64,000 nucleotides of DNA from Metabacillus sp. KUDC1714 (GCF_014217835.1 NZ_CP055263.1:3723501-3787500), one strand, 5' to 3'; counted from the first letter of the stretch, positions 9,192 to 18,257 are shown. Notes: generated by a model not told the origin, from the letters alone. Made by a program: numbers and translations.

Positions 9192-9211
9192 TATTTATTG
9201 ATCAATAAATA
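9192..9211. promoter_or_regulatory. TetR operator 1
   Basis: A perfect 20-bp palindrome, TATTTATTGATCAATAAATA, directly downstream of the tetR promoter. A close copy lies at 9788-9807. The position predicts autorepression by the TetR protein encoded at 9231. Confidence 0.75.
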
Positions 9212-9230
9212 GATAAAAGGATTGATTCTA

Positions 9231-9749
9231 GTGGCTGTCCGTGAAGATAAGAAGGAACAAATAATTGATAATGCAGTAGGGGTATTTGCTGAAAAGGGAT
9301 ACTACAAAGCAACAACTGCAATGGTGGCAAAGGCTTCTGGAGTAACACAGCCATATGTGTTTCACTTTTTTGCAAACAAGGAAGAATTATTCAAAGCTGT
9401 TATTGATCGTGCCTTTAGTCGAATATATGACACATTTGCCGAAGTCAATGGACCAGCTGATCAATTAATCGAAACGATGGGGCGTGCATTTACGCAAATT
9501 ATCAAAACTCATCGTGATGAAGTTTTGATGGTCATGCAAGCTCATACTATTTCAGATGTCGGCATTCGTGACCATGTACGAAAGTTGTTTCTTACCATTT
9601 TTGAATCATTAACCATGAAATTTGAAAGAGCGGGAATTAATCAAGCAAAAGAAACAGCAGCACATTTTATTGGCACGGGATTGCTGATTACTGTTGCAGA
9701 GGTCTTAAATTTACCACAATTATGCAATGGAAAAAATGAGGTAGAGTGA
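9231..9749 (+). CDS. TetR-family transcriptional regulator
   Basis: A 172-residue repressor. Residues about 6-50 carry the TetR helix-turn-helix: IIDNAVGVFAEKGYYKATTA, then VAKASGVTQPYVFHFFANKE. The C-terminal ligand-binding part is helical and unrecognised. The GTG at 9231 is chosen because AAAAGGA lies 9 bases upstream; a TTG at 9222 is too close. The gene is preceded by a consensus promoter with an overlapping operator, and a second operator precedes the next two membrane-protein genes, which are therefore its likely targets. Confidence 0.88.
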   Translation: MAVREDKKEQIIDNAVGVFAEKGYYKATTAMVAKASGVTQPYVFHFFANKEELFKAVIDRAFSRIYDTFAEVNGPADQLIETMGRAFTQIIKTHRDEVLMVMQAHTISDVGIRDHVRKLFLTIFESLTMKFERAGINQAKETAAHFIGTGLLITVAEVLNLPQLCNGKNEVE

Positions 9750-9787
9750 AAAAGAAGGAGTAATTAATCTTTCTTTTTTTGTAACAT

Positions 9788-9807
9788 TATTTATTGACTG
9801 ATAAATA
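9788..9807. promoter_or_regulatory. TetR operator 2
   Basis: TATTTATTGACTGATAAATA differs from operator 1 at only the three central-right positions. It lies 33 bases before the start of the membrane protein gene at 9840. It links that gene and its downstream neighbour to the TetR regulator. Confidence 0.65.
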
Positions 9808-9839
9808 AATAAAACCCAAATTGAAAGAAGGGAAAAATC

Positions 9840-10745
9840 TTGGCGAATTCTATGAGATCTGGCCGACATGATACGTATGAACCTGTAATTAAGCTATTTG
9901 AAGGAGAAAAGTGGCTTGTCGTTACGAGTAGTATTGGTTTTATACTTGCTGCAGGGATTGGAATTTATCTTTTTTTTCAAGATCCAATTATTTTACCTGA
10001 AGGTAATGTAAAGGATGCCTTTTCATTTAATGCAGCAATCGGTGTCTTTGTACTATCAATTGCAGCGATTTTACCTTTTGCGCAGTTTAGAGATCGAAGT
10101 CGAAAGATGATGCGGTGGCTCTTTATCATAACAGCTTTATATGCCTATACAGTCGAGACGATTCAAAATTTCCGCGGGCTAAATCCACGATTTTCTCGTG
10201 ATGGATCTGTTTTTGATATAATCGCTGGAATCCTATTTGGCGTTGATTCACTAGTGCTAGTGACACTTGCCTTGTTGCTTACGATTCAGTTTTTTCGACT
10301 TAATGCTCCTGTTGAGCGCCCATTGCTTATCTTAGGGATTCGCTATGCCTTACTTTCTGTTTTCATAGCAAATCTTGGGGGTGTATGGATGATTTTGCTT
10401 CAAGATCGATTTACAGGTGATGCAGGAAATTTAATTGTATTACATGGAATTGGCTTTCATGCTTTACAAACATTGATTGTGCCTGGATGGTTTTTGGAAC
10501 GAGCCCAAATAAATGAAAAGTTAAAAAAATCACTCATTCACTATGGTAGTATTGCTTGGATGCTATCAATTATTGTCATAGGTATTCAAACTGGATTAGG
10601 CAACACTGTTTTTGAATTTTCAACATTTCCAATCCTTGCGATCATTTTGTTATTTATTTGGCTAGGGACGACGATTTTTGCAGGTTGGCTGTTTCTTAAA
10701 AGGGTGAGGAAATCAACTTTCTTAAAACAAGATAGATCTCTTTAG
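9840..10745 (+). CDS. polytopic membrane protein of unknown function
   Basis: A 301-residue protein with about seven or eight hydrophobic segments. Conserved-looking polar positions inside the membrane region are PFAQFRDRSRKMMRW, YTVETIQNFRGLNPRFSR and LHGIGFHALQTL with two histidines. I do not recognise the family. The TTG at 9840 follows AAGGG with 7 bases of spacing; an ATG at 9852 is possible. It is 17 bases upstream of the ABA4-like gene, and a TetR operator lies just before it. Confidence 0.7.
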   Translation: MANSMRSGRHDTYEPVIKLFEGEKWLVVTSSIGFILAAGIGIYLFFQDPIILPEGNVKDAFSFNAAIGVFVLSIAAILPFAQFRDRSRKMMRWLFIITALYAYTVETIQNFRGLNPRFSRDGSVFDIIAGILFGVDSLVLVTLALLLTIQFFRLNAPVERPLLILGIRYALLSVFIANLGGVWMILLQDRFTGDAGNLIVLHGIGFHALQTLIVPGWFLERAQINEKLKKSLIHYGSIAWMLSIIVIGIQTGLGNTVFEFSTFPILAIILLFIWLGTTIFAGWLFLKRVRKSTFLKQDRSL

Positions 10746-10762
10746 GGAAAGGAGAAGAGTAA

Positions 10763-11194
10763 ATGTTTGAGCTATTGTTTTCACTCGCGAGTATTGGGAT
10801 AGTGGTTTGGTTGCTGATGATCGTTCTTCCTACATGGAGAGTGACACGTTTTATTGCAGATCTAAAAATATTTCCAATCTATTTATCAATCCTATATATT
10901 GTCGGAATTATCACAGTTATTTTTATGAATGGCATCGGTTTTATGCAGTATTTTAGCTCTGCAACTGGAGTTATTCAATTACTGTCAGAACCTAATTTTG
11001 CCTTATTGGTATGGATCCATCTTCTTTGCTTCGATCTATTCGTAGGACATTTTATTTATCAAGAAAATTTGGAGTACAGATTTATCCCATTACCACTCCA
11101 ATCAATAATATTATTTTTGACACTTATGTTTGGGCCTTTGGGATTGTTGACCTATGTTGTGTTAAGAAAGGCAAGAAATCGTGAAGGAAGTTAG
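10763..11194 (+). CDS. ABA4-like membrane protein (DUF4281)
   Basis: A 143-residue protein with four hydrophobic segments and the motif WIHLLCFDLFVGHFIY, characteristic of the ABA4-like family named after the plant neoxanthin-related protein ABA4. The bacterial role is not established. The ATG at 10763 follows AAAGGAGAAGAG. It forms a two-gene unit with the preceding membrane protein, both downstream of a TetR operator. The terminator after this gene is the insertion point of the group II intron. Confidence 0.75.
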   Translation: MFELLFSLASIGIVVWLLMIVLPTWRVTRFIADLKIFPIYLSILYIVGIITVIFMNGIGFMQYFSSATGVIQLLSEPNFALLVWIHLLCFDLFVGHFIYQENLEYRFIPLPLQSIILFLTLMFGPLGLLTYVVLRKARNREGS

Positions 11195-11265
11195 GGTTAA
11201 TTGCTTTACTATTATTTATTAATTCATATTCAAAAGGTAAGTAAGGGTTATTTTCATTTTTATCT

Positions 11266-11303
11266 AAAAGGACGTGATCCAGTAGGATTAACGTCTTTTT
11301 TAA
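11266..11303 (+). terminator. terminator used as group II intron target
   Basis: AAAAGGACGTGATCC pairs with GGATTAACGTCTTTTTT (one bulged A, one G-T pair) over an AGTA loop. It is followed by T6AA and then immediately by the intron 5' end at 11304. It would terminate the ABA4-like operon. Confidence 0.8.
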
Positions 11304-13193
11304 GTGCGCCCAGCATGGGTGCAGTCTATAGGGTGAAAGTCCCGAACTGTGAAGGCAGAAGTAGCAGTATCTTAACGCAAGGGTGTCTGTGGTGACGCAG
11401 AATCTGAAGGAAGCGAGCGGCAAACCTCCGGTCTGAGGAACACGAACTTCATATAAGGCTAGATACCATTGGATGAGTTTGCTTAACAAAACAAAGTCCT
11501 TTCTGCCGAAGGTGGTATAGAGTAAATGAAGCAGATAGATGGAGTGAAAGACTGTACTCTTACCTGGGGAGGTCTGACTGATAAGCCAAGCACTCTTGGT
11601 AACCTATCTAGTGATAGATAGCTGAACAGTCAGAAGTCAGCAGAGGTCATAGTACCTTTCAAACTCGAGAATGAAAGGGAAGGACTGAACAAGTTAGGAA
11701 GGATGAGAACTAGGCGTTCATAAGTAGTGTAGAAGCAGACAATCTCTTACGAGACTTACTTGAAGGAAGAAGTGGTGAATACACAGGGGACTTCAAGAGG
11801 GTGGAGCTACTAATGGCACAAATAGAACATCTCATTCACGTAGAGAGGATATATCTTAATGTTAATGGAACGAATTCTATCACGAGAAAACTTACTGAAC
11901 GCTCTTAAACGAGTGGAACGTAACGGAGGCAGTCACGGTGTAGACAAGATGTCGACCCAATACCTGCGTTCGTATATTGTCGAGCACTGGGACGAATTGA
12001 GAAAGTCTCTCCAACAGGGAACCTATGAACCTCAACCCGTTCGTCGTGTCGAAATCCCGAAACCAAACGGCGGAGTTAGATTACTAGGAATCCCTACCGT
12101 GATAGACCGTTTCATTCAACAAGCGATTACTCAAACATTAACCCCAATTTATGACCCAACATTTTCTGAAAACAGTTATGGGTTTCGTCCACAAAGGCGA
12201 GGGCATGACGCTGTACGGAAAGCGAAAAGATACATCGAAGATGGTTATAGGTGGGTAGTCGACATAGACTTAGAGAAATTCTTCGATAAAGTGAACCATG
12301 ACAAACTCATGGGGCTACTGTCAAAGCGTATTGACGATAAAGTTCTACTAAATCTTGTTCGAAAATATCTCAATGTCGGGATTATGATGGGTGGCGTGGT
12401 CTCACAAAATACAGAGGGAACTCCACAAGGAGGTCCGCTAAGTCCACTACTTTCAAATATCATTCTAGATTTGTTAGATAAAGAATTAGAGAATAGAGGG
12501 CATAAATTCGTGAGGTATGCGGATGATTGTAATATTTACGTGAAATCTAAGAAAGCTGGCTTACGAACAATGGCGGGTGTAACGTCTTTCATTGAAAAGA
12601 AGCTTAGTTTAAAGGTAAATCGTGAGAAATCAGCCGTAGATCGACCATGGAACCGAAAATTCTTAGGCTTTAGTTTTACTAACAGAAAAGAGCCGAAAAT
12701 ACGTATATCCAAACAAAGTATCAAGAGATTTAAACAGAAGGTTAGGGAAATAACGTCAAGAAAATCACCGATACCAATGGATGTAAGAATAAAGAAATTA
12801 AATCAGTATTTAGTGGGTTGGTGTGGGTATTACGCATTGGCAGATACTCCAAGTATCTTTAAAGGTTTGGAAAGTTGGATTCGAAGAAGACTGAGATTGT
12901 GTTACTGGAAACAGTGGAAACTTCCTAAAACAAGGATAAGGAAACTTATAGGACTAGGAATTGATAAACACAAAGCATATGAATGGGGAAATAGCAGAAA
13001 GGGCTACTGGCGAATAACCAGTAGTCCAATCCTTCACCGTGCCCTCAATAACTCTTTCTGGAGAAAAGAGGGTCTCAAAAGTCTATCTGAACGATACGAA
13101 ACTTTACGTCACACTTAATTTGAACCGCCGTATACCGAACGGTACGTACGGTGGTGTGAGAGGTCGGGGGTTAGTCACCCCCTCCTACTCGAT
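11304..13193 (+). mobile_element. group II intron, bacterial class C type
   Basis: The intron begins with GTGCGCCC, a typical group II 5' boundary, and folds through an approximately 550-base 5' domain region before the maturase gene. Downstream of the gene a domain V-like hairpin (13122-13156, with GAACCGCC and CGTACGGTGGT) and a domain VI-like stem (13163-13180, CGGGGGTTAGTCACCCCC) are followed by the likely 3' end near TACTCGAT at 13193. Insertion straight behind a terminator stem-loop, the compact length of about 1.9 kb and an endonuclease-free maturase all match class C. The exact 3' boundary is approximate by a few bases. Confidence 0.88.
11859..13118 (+). CDS. ltrA: group II intron reverse transcriptase/maturase
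   Basis: A 419-residue multifunctional intron protein. Reverse transcriptase blocks are in order: IPKPNGGVRLLGIPTVIDR (about 66-84), SYGFRPQR, VVDIDLEKFFDKVNHDKL, GTPQGGPLSPLLSN and the catalytic YADD at residues 220-223. The maturase X domain follows (LNQYLVGWCGYYALADT; LRLCYWKQWKLPKTR). There is no C-terminal HNH endonuclease, as expected for class C. All catalytic residues are intact and the frame is uninterrupted, so the intron could be active. Confidence 0.93.
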   Translation: MLMERILSRENLLNALKRVERNGGSHGVDKMSTQYLRSYIVEHWDELRKSLQQGTYEPQPVRRVEIPKPNGGVRLLGIPTVIDRFIQQAITQTLTPIYDPTFSENSYGFRPQRRGHDAVRKAKRYIEDGYRWVVDIDLEKFFDKVNHDKLMGLLSKRIDDKVLLNLVRKYLNVGIMMGGVVSQNTEGTPQGGPLSPLLSNIILDLLDKELENRGHKFVRYADDCNIYVKSKKAGLRTMAGVTSFIEKKLSLKVNREKSAVDRPWNRKFLGFSFTNRKEPKIRISKQSIKRFKQKVREITSRKSPIPMDVRIKKLNQYLVGWCGYYALADTPSIFKGLESWIRRRLRLCYWKQWKLPKTRIRKLIGLGIDKHKAYEWGNSRKGYWRITSSPILHRALNNSFWRKEGLKSLSERYETLRHT

Positions 13194-13378
13194 TTCCACT
13201 CGGTTTTAATTAGTCAGATTATAGCAAATACTATTTTTGTTCTTCTATTTAACTATTTTAAGAAGTTTATGTAGTCAAATATTGAAAAAAAGTATATAAT
13301 CACTTTAAATATTTGTACCAATAAATATAATATATAGTAATGAATAAAATTGGTTGGATTAAAAACGGAGGGTATAAA

Positions 13379-14788
13379 ATGAAGTTTCCACATGATTTTT
13401 TATTCGGAGCGGCCTCTGCTTCTTATCAAATAGAAGGTGCATGGAATGAAGATGGTAAAGGATTAACAAATTGGGATGTCTTTTCAAAGATTCCAGGTAA
13501 AACGTATAAGGGAACAAACGGAGATGTAGCCATAGATCATTATCATCGATACAAAGAAGATATTAAATTAATGGCAGAGATGGGTCTTGAATCATACCGA
13601 TTTTCCATTTCATGGGCACGTATTTTGCCAACAGGAGACGGAGAAGTCAATGATAAAGGTTTGGAATTTTATAATAATGTAATTAATGAATGTTTAAAGT
13701 ACGGTATTGTTCCATTTGTCACACTATATCATTGGGATTTGCCTATTACGCTTGAAGAAGATGGGGGATGGACGAATAAGCGAACAGCTGAAGCCTTTAT
13801 TAAGTATGCTGAAGTTTGTTTTCGAGCATTCGGGGATCGTGTCAAACATTGGATTACGTTTAATGAAACGGTTATGTTTTGTGGGTTAGGCTATTTAAAA
13901 GGAGCACATCCGCCTGGTATTCAAAATGATGAGAATAAATATTTTCAAGCGACACATTACGTGTTTTATGCACATGCAAAAGCTGTAGAGGTATATAAGG
14001 AAATGAATCATTACGGCGAGATTGGTATTACACATGTTTTCTTACCAGCTTTCAGTGTAGATGATCGTCATGAGAATGTAGTAGCTGCTCGACATGCCAA
14101 TGAATATGAAACCCTTTGGTATTATGACCCAATTTTAAAGGGAGAATATCCTTCATATGTGGTCGAGCAATTAAAGGAGAAAGGTTGGACGCCAAGTTGG
14201 ACGGAAGAAGAACTTGCTACCTTAAAAAGAAATGCAGGAAAAAATGATTTTATAGGACTTAATTATTACCAACCGATTCGAGTAGAAAAAAATAACGAGA
14301 CTGTTTCATCCATGGAACATTCAAGGGAAACGTCTACTCTAGCGCCAGGCAATCCTTCTTTTGATGGTTTTTATCGGACCGTAAAAATGGAAGATAAAAC
14401 ATATACTAAATGGGGATGGGAAATCTCACCCCAAGGATTTATAGATGGACTGCATATGTTAAAAGAGCGATATGGTGATATTAAAATGTATGTAACAGAA
14501 AATGGACTTGGTGATGAGGATCCGATTATTGATGGAGAAATAGTAGATGTTCCTCGGATTAAATATATTGAGGAACATTTAAAAGTGATTAAACGTGCAA
14601 TCAAAGAAGGCATTCATTTAAAAGGGTATTACGCATGGTCTGTCATTGATCTATTAAGCTGGTTAAACGGATATAAAAAGCAATACGGATTTATCTATGT
14701 GGATCAACAAAACAATTTAAACCGCAAGAAAAAGCTGTCTTTTCATTGGTATAAGCATATTATAGAGACGCGAGGAGAAGAGCTCTAA
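13379..14788 (+). CDS. bglC: GH1 6-phospho-beta-glucosidase
   Basis: A 469-residue glycoside hydrolase family 1 enzyme. The acid/base Glu lies in HWITFNETV and the nucleophile Glu in YVTENGLG. The C-terminal SWLNGYKKQYGF carries the Ser-Lys-Tyr phosphate-binding set instead of the Glu of plain beta-glucosidases, so phosphorylated aryl-beta-glucosides are the likely substrates. It closely resembles B. subtilis BglC (YckE), including FLFGAASASYQIEGAWNEDG. The ATG at 13379 follows ACGGAGGG with 6 bases of spacing. No PTS permease is adjacent. The GntR gene downstream is the probable regulator. Confidence 0.88.
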   Translation: MKFPHDFLFGAASASYQIEGAWNEDGKGLTNWDVFSKIPGKTYKGTNGDVAIDHYHRYKEDIKLMAEMGLESYRFSISWARILPTGDGEVNDKGLEFYNNVINECLKYGIVPFVTLYHWDLPITLEEDGGWTNKRTAEAFIKYAEVCFRAFGDRVKHWITFNETVMFCGLGYLKGAHPPGIQNDENKYFQATHYVFYAHAKAVEVYKEMNHYGEIGITHVFLPAFSVDDRHENVVAARHANEYETLWYYDPILKGEYPSYVVEQLKEKGWTPSWTEEELATLKRNAGKNDFIGLNYYQPIRVEKNNETVSSMEHSRETSTLAPGNPSFDGFYRTVKMEDKTYTKWGWEISPQGFIDGLHMLKERYGDIKMYVTENGLGDEDPIIDGEIVDVPRIKYIEEHLKVIKRAIKEGIHLKGYYAWSVIDLLSWLNGYKKQYGFIYVDQQNNLNRKKKLSFHWYKHIIETRGEEL

Positions 14789-14796
14789 GAAAAATG

Positions 14797-14826
14797 AAAA
14801 CCTCTTGATTTTAATCAAGAGGTTTT
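14797..14826. terminator. terminator after the 6-phospho-beta-glucosidase
   Basis: A perfect 14-bp stem, AAAACCTCTTGATT with AATCAAGAGGTTTT, separated by two bases (the actual loop opens by closing pairs). It separates the glucosidase from the GntR gene. Confidence 0.8.
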
Positions 14827-14874
14827 GTGTATAATAGAGGCAGTAAATAATTGAACGAATAATAGGGAGATTAT

Positions 14875-15582
14875 ATGGCTGTAAAATATAAAGAAATAGC
14901 TGATTGTTTAGAACGGGATATTAGGGATGGGAAATTCGATACAGCAAAAAAGCTGCCAACAGAAGAAGAACTGATAAATAATTTTAAAGTGAGCCGAAAT
15001 ACGATCCGAAAAGCAATTAATCAGCTAGTCAATCTCGGGCTTATCTATCAGGTACAAGGTAGTGGAATGTTTTTACGGGAAAAATCCATAACAGATTATA
15101 TAAATTTAGGCAGTCTTAGAGGATTAACAAAAGATTTAACATCTAAAATAATAGAGACAAAAATTCTGGAATTACATGTGGTAGAAGCAGAGGAAGTAAT
15201 AGCAAAACAATTGCGTTGTGAAGTGGGGGCAAATCTTTATTATATTAAGCGGCTGAGAATTGTTGATAAAGAACCCTTTTCAATTGAAATAAGTTACTTT
15301 AAAAAAGACATTGTGCCATATTTAAATGAAGATATTGCATCGAGTTCTATTTATAGGTACCTTATTGAGGATTTAAAATTAAACATAGGATTTGCTGATA
15401 AAGTAATCAATTGCGAAAAAATTGGTGAAGCAAATGCGGAATTATTGCATGTTAAACCATTAGATCCAGCATTGATTATTGAAAATACAGTATGCTTAAC
15501 CAACGGAACCATCTTTGAATTATCTAAATCAGTATTTCACTATGAAAAAGCAAAAATCTTAAATCGGATTAATTTTAAATAA
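14875..15582 (+). CDS. GntR-family regulator with UTRA domain
   Basis: A 235-residue HutC-subfamily GntR repressor. The N-terminal winged helix (residues about 1-65) contains KLPTEEELINNFKVSRNTIR and ends in YQVQGSGMFL. Residues about 90-230 form the UTRA effector-binding domain (YYIKRLRIVDKEPFSIEISY). Regulators of this type respond to phosphorylated sugars. Its place behind the 6-phospho-beta-glucosidase gene suggests that enzyme as its target. The ATG at 14875 follows AGGGAG. Confidence 0.87.
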   Translation: MAVKYKEIADCLERDIRDGKFDTAKKLPTEEELINNFKVSRNTIRKAINQLVNLGLIYQVQGSGMFLREKSITDYINLGSLRGLTKDLTSKIIETKILELHVVEAEEVIAKQLRCEVGANLYYIKRLRIVDKEPFSIEISYFKKDIVPYLNEDIASSSIYRYLIEDLKLNIGFADKVINCEKIGEANAELLHVKPLDPALIIENTVCLTNGTIFELSKSVFHYEKAKILNRINFK

Positions 15583-15592
15583 AATAAGAAAT

Positions 15593-15624
15593 CGGTTAAG
15601 ACTTCTGTTCTTAATCGTTTTTTT
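15593..15624 (+). terminator. terminator after the GntR gene
   Basis: CGGTTAAGA (15593-15601) pairs with TCTTAATCG (15609-15617) and is followed by seven T. Confidence 0.8.
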
Positions 15625-15741
15625 ATGATGACTTCAGTTCTGCTTGGTTTATCACGGGAAAACCATGCTAACTATCTATCAGGTAATAGAAAAAAATAAG
15701 CTTTTCATAAAGAAGTGGTAACATTTGACTTAATACCTTTA

Positions 15742-15788
15742 TTGCATTCTTTTCTTATTTTTGATAATATCGTTTCATAGCTAACGAT
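15742..15788 (+). promoter_or_regulatory. promoter and candidate operator of the MarR gene
   Basis: TTGCAT (15742-15747) and TAATAT (15765-15770) are 17 bases apart. An inverted repeat ATCGTT-N8-AACGAT (15769-15788) overlaps the -10 box and the expected start, a usual position for a MarR autorepression site. Confidence 0.5.
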
Positions 15789-15805
15789 TATGAAAATTCA
15801 AAGAG

Positions 15806-16327
15806 GTGATTCAAATACATTCATTTAATGATGCTGGAGAAATGCTTCCTGAAGAAATAGATACAATCAATCAGTTAACTAAAACCCCTATAGAATCGCT
15901 AAATCTAGATGCAATTGCAGTTGTTACAAATCTTTATCGCGTCGCACAAGGATTAAGAAACAAAATGGAACAGGAAGTCTTATCTGAATATGGATTATCA
16001 TGGACGGCATTTTCAATTGTTTATGATTTGTGGATATGGGAATCAATCGAGACAAAAAAATTAGCCGTGTCAGCAGGGGTCTCAAAAGCCACGGTTAGTA
16101 ATATAACGAAAACACTTGAACGAAAAGAGCTATGTTACAGAAAAAGCGATAACAGAGATAGACGAATTACCTACGTCGTTTTAACAGATAAGGGAAGGCA
16201 AGTGATGGAGACTCTTTATCCAAGATTCCATAAAGGAGAAGTAGAGATTGTTTCTGGTTTGTCAGTAGATGAACAAAAAAGTATGACAAAATTACTTAGA
16301 AAAGTAATTCGGGAAAATCATTTTTGA
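15806..16327 (+). CDS. MarR-family transcriptional regulator
   Basis: A winged-helix regulator of up to 173 residues. The helix-turn-helix is KKLAVSAGVSKATVSNITKT, followed by the wing RKSDNRDRRITYVVLT. It directly precedes the tyrosine T-box and tyrZ; B. subtilis likewise has a MarR gene (ywaE) beside tyrZ. The start is uncertain: the GTG at 15806 lies inside the only good ribosome binding site (AAAGAGGTGAT), the next ATG is at 15842, and an ATA at 15815 has ideal spacing. Confidence 0.82.
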   Translation: MIQIHSFNDAGEMLPEEIDTINQLTKTPIESLNLDAIAVVTNLYRVAQGLRNKMEQEVLSEYGLSWTAFSIVYDLWIWESIETKKLAVSAGVSKATVSNITKTLERKELCYRKSDNRDRRITYVVLTDKGRQVMETLYPRFHKGEVEIVSGLSVDEQKSMTKLLRKVIRENHF

Positions 16328-16339
16328 AGATCAACAATA

Positions 16340-16584
16340 ATATATTGAAAAGCTATGATGGGAAACCCAGTAGTAGTTATCTCCCTGTTAACAAAGAGTC
16401 GATGGATGGTGCAAATCGATACAAAGATAACACGAATTACATTCCTTGAGTTTTCTTTGTGAAACAAGTAGCAAAGAACGGACGAGCCGTTAATCGTTGA
16501 GTGGAGGGATTATGTTATCAATTAGGGTGGTACCGCGTGAACAAGAAGACCACGTCCCTTTTATTATTGGGGATGTGGTTTTTT
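16340..16584 (+). promoter_or_regulatory. T-box riboswitch, tyrosine specific
   Basis: The leader contains the T-box consensus AGGGTGGTACCGCG at 16524-16537 and a terminator (ACCACGTCCC with GGGGATGTGGT plus six T, ending about 16584). In stem I, AAAGAGTCGATGGATGG marks the AG-bulge region, and the specifier-loop stretch GAATTACA places TAC (16438-16440), a tyrosine codon, followed by A. Uncharged tRNA-Tyr would stabilise the antiterminator and allow tyrZ expression. The 5' boundary is approximate. Confidence 0.92.
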
Positions 16585-16608
16585 ATATTTATATTAGGAG
16601 GAACCAAA

Positions 16609-17853
16609 ATGAGTAATTTAATAGAACAATTGAACGAGGAACAACGATCAGAGGTAAATAGACAAATGGCTATTTACAGCCAAGGAACAAAAGAAATTAT
16701 TCCAACCGAAGAGTTAGAAAATAAAATTGCCAAGTCCATTTTAGAGAACAAACCTCTAAAAATAAAATTAGGCCTAGATCCTTCTGCTCCAGATGTACAT
16801 CTTGGACATACGGTAGTACTTAACAAAATTAGGCAATTTCAAGAGAATGGTCATATTATCCAACTAATTATTGGTGACTTTACGGGGAAAATTGGAGATC
16901 CAACAGGAAAATCCGTGGCTAGAAAACAATTAACAGATGAAGAAGTTAAACATAATGCTAAAACATACTTCGAACAATTTGCAAAGGTTATCGATATGGA
17001 AAAAGTCGAGCTACATTATAACTCTAAATGGTTGTCAAAATTGAATTTTGAAGATGTCATTCAACTGGCAGGGAAAATAACTGTTGCAAGACTCTTAGAA
17101 AGGGATGATTTTGAAGAAAGAATTGCTTTTGGAAAGCCTATATCCCTTCATGAATTCTTTTACCCTTTAATGCAGGGATATGATTCGGTGGTATTAGAGT
17201 GTGATATAGAACTAGGTGGAACAGATCAGCATTTCAACATTTTGATGGGCAGACATTTCCAAGAAAAATTTGGAAAAGAAAAGCAAATAGCATTGTTAAT
17301 GCCATTATTAGAGGGACTTGATGGTGTAGAGAAGATGTCGAAATCAAAGAAAAACTACATCGGTATTGATGAAAGCCCACAAGAAATGTACGGGAAAGCG
17401 ATGTCTATTCCAGACGAATTAATGAATAAATACTTCGAATTAATAACAGATTTAACTCCTGAACAAATTCAAGCTATTAAAGTTCAAATTAAAACAGGGG
17501 AGCTACACCCTAGAGATGCGAAAATGTTACTCGGTAAGACAATCGTTAGAATGTACCACGGACTTGAAGAAGCTGAGAAGGCTGAACACCATTTTATTTC
17601 GGTCTTTCAAAAAGGGTCTATTCCTAAAGAGATTCCAGTAATAGAGTGGCAAGGTGAGATGAAGATATCAATCATCGAGTTACTCGTTAGCTTGCAAATG
17701 TTTAGCTCAAAGAGTGAGGCTAGAAGAATGATAGAAAATAGAGGTATAAAAATAAACGGAAACACAGTGGAAGATACAAAATTACAGCTTACTATCATTG
17801 ACGGCTTAATTGTTCAGGTAGGTAAACGTAAATTTGTAAAGATTAAGCTCTAA
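16609..17853 (+). CDS. tyrZ: tyrosyl-tRNA synthetase (TyrZ type)
   Basis: A 414-residue class I aminoacyl-tRNA synthetase that charges tRNA-Tyr. The HIGH-type motif is HLGHT in [14 protein letters not shown], the KMSKS loop is intact in [12 protein letters not shown], and the last 65 residues are an S4 RNA-binding domain ([19 protein letters not shown]). The sequence is of the TyrZ group, not the main TyrS group of Bacillus. The ATG at 16609 follows AGGAGG. Expression is governed by the T-box upstream. It is probably a second synthetase; the main tyrS would lie elsewhere. Confidence 0.93.
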   Translation: MSNLIEQLNEEQRSEVNRQMAIYSQGTKEIIPTEELENKIAKSILENKPLKIKLGLDPSAPDVHLGHTVVLNKIRQFQENGHIIQLIIGDFTGKIGDPTGKSVARKQLTDEEVKHNAKTYFEQFAKVIDMEKVELHYNSKWLSKLNFEDVIQLAGKITVARLLERDDFEERIAFGKPISLHEFFYPLMQGYDSVVLECDIELGGTDQHFNILMGRHFQEKFGKEKQIALLMPLLEGLDGVEKMSKSKKNYIGIDESPQEMYGKAMSIPDELMNKYFELITDLTPEQIQAIKVQIKTGELHPRDAKMLLGKTIVRMYHGLEEAEKAEHHFISVFQKGSIPKEIPVIEWQGEMKISIIELLVSLQMFSSKSEARRMIENRGIKINGNTVEDTKLQLTIIDGLIVQVGKRKFVKIKL

Positions 17854-17890
17854 AAAAGAAATCAGAGACAAATGGTCTCTGATTTCTTTT
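17854..17890 (+). terminator. terminator of tyrZ
   Basis: A 16-bp perfect stem (AAAAGAAATCAGAGAC with GTCTCTGATTTCTTTT) over a 5-base loop. Confidence 0.85.
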
Positions 17891-18033
17891 ATTATCAACA
17901 ATTAAAGTAAAAATAATGATTATTGTATTGAAAATAACATAAAGTCTTCTCCTTTTCCTTCACATTAATTTCTAAAATATATGAAGGAGGAAATGAACCT
18001 TATAAGATTGATATAAAAAAGGAGTTAGTATAA

Positions 18034-18219
18034 TTGGAAGTAGCTGAGGAAACAATCACTAAACAAAACCCAACCTCAAGATCGAGAACAGCTCTCTTTA
18101 TAAAACACTTTGGAGATGGCACTTTTATGCTGGAATTTATTTTTGCACCGTTTCTTATAATTCTAGAAGTAGATGAAAACTTTAGGATACTCAGAGCATT
18201 ATATGGCCTATTAATGTAG
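18034..18219 (+). CDS. possible small protein, unrecognised
   Basis: A 61-residue reading frame starting with TTG behind AAAAAGGAG (9 bases of spacing). It has one hydrophobic stretch (LEFIFAPFLIILEV). No family is recognised. The good ribosome binding site is the main support. Confidence 0.35.
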   Translation: MEVAEETITKQNPTSRSRTALFIKHFGDGTFMLEFIFAPFLIILEVDENFRILRALYGLLM

Positions 18220-18257
18220 AATTAGATATACCATCTATTTACGAGGGAGAATTTGTA

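Noticed and set aside
11124..11489. Minus-strand frame across the ABA4 gene end and intron start
   Set aside because: It spans the intron boundary and the terminator, so it cannot be an ancestral gene, and no start signal is seen.
13260..13300. TTGAAA and TATAAT upstream of the 6-phospho-beta-glucosidase as a promoter
   Set aside because: The two boxes are only 7 bases apart, too close for a sigma-A promoter.
16501..16608. In-frame extension of tyrZ to 16501
   Set aside because: It runs through the T-box consensus and terminator; the ATG at 16609 has an AGGAGG site and the right family length.
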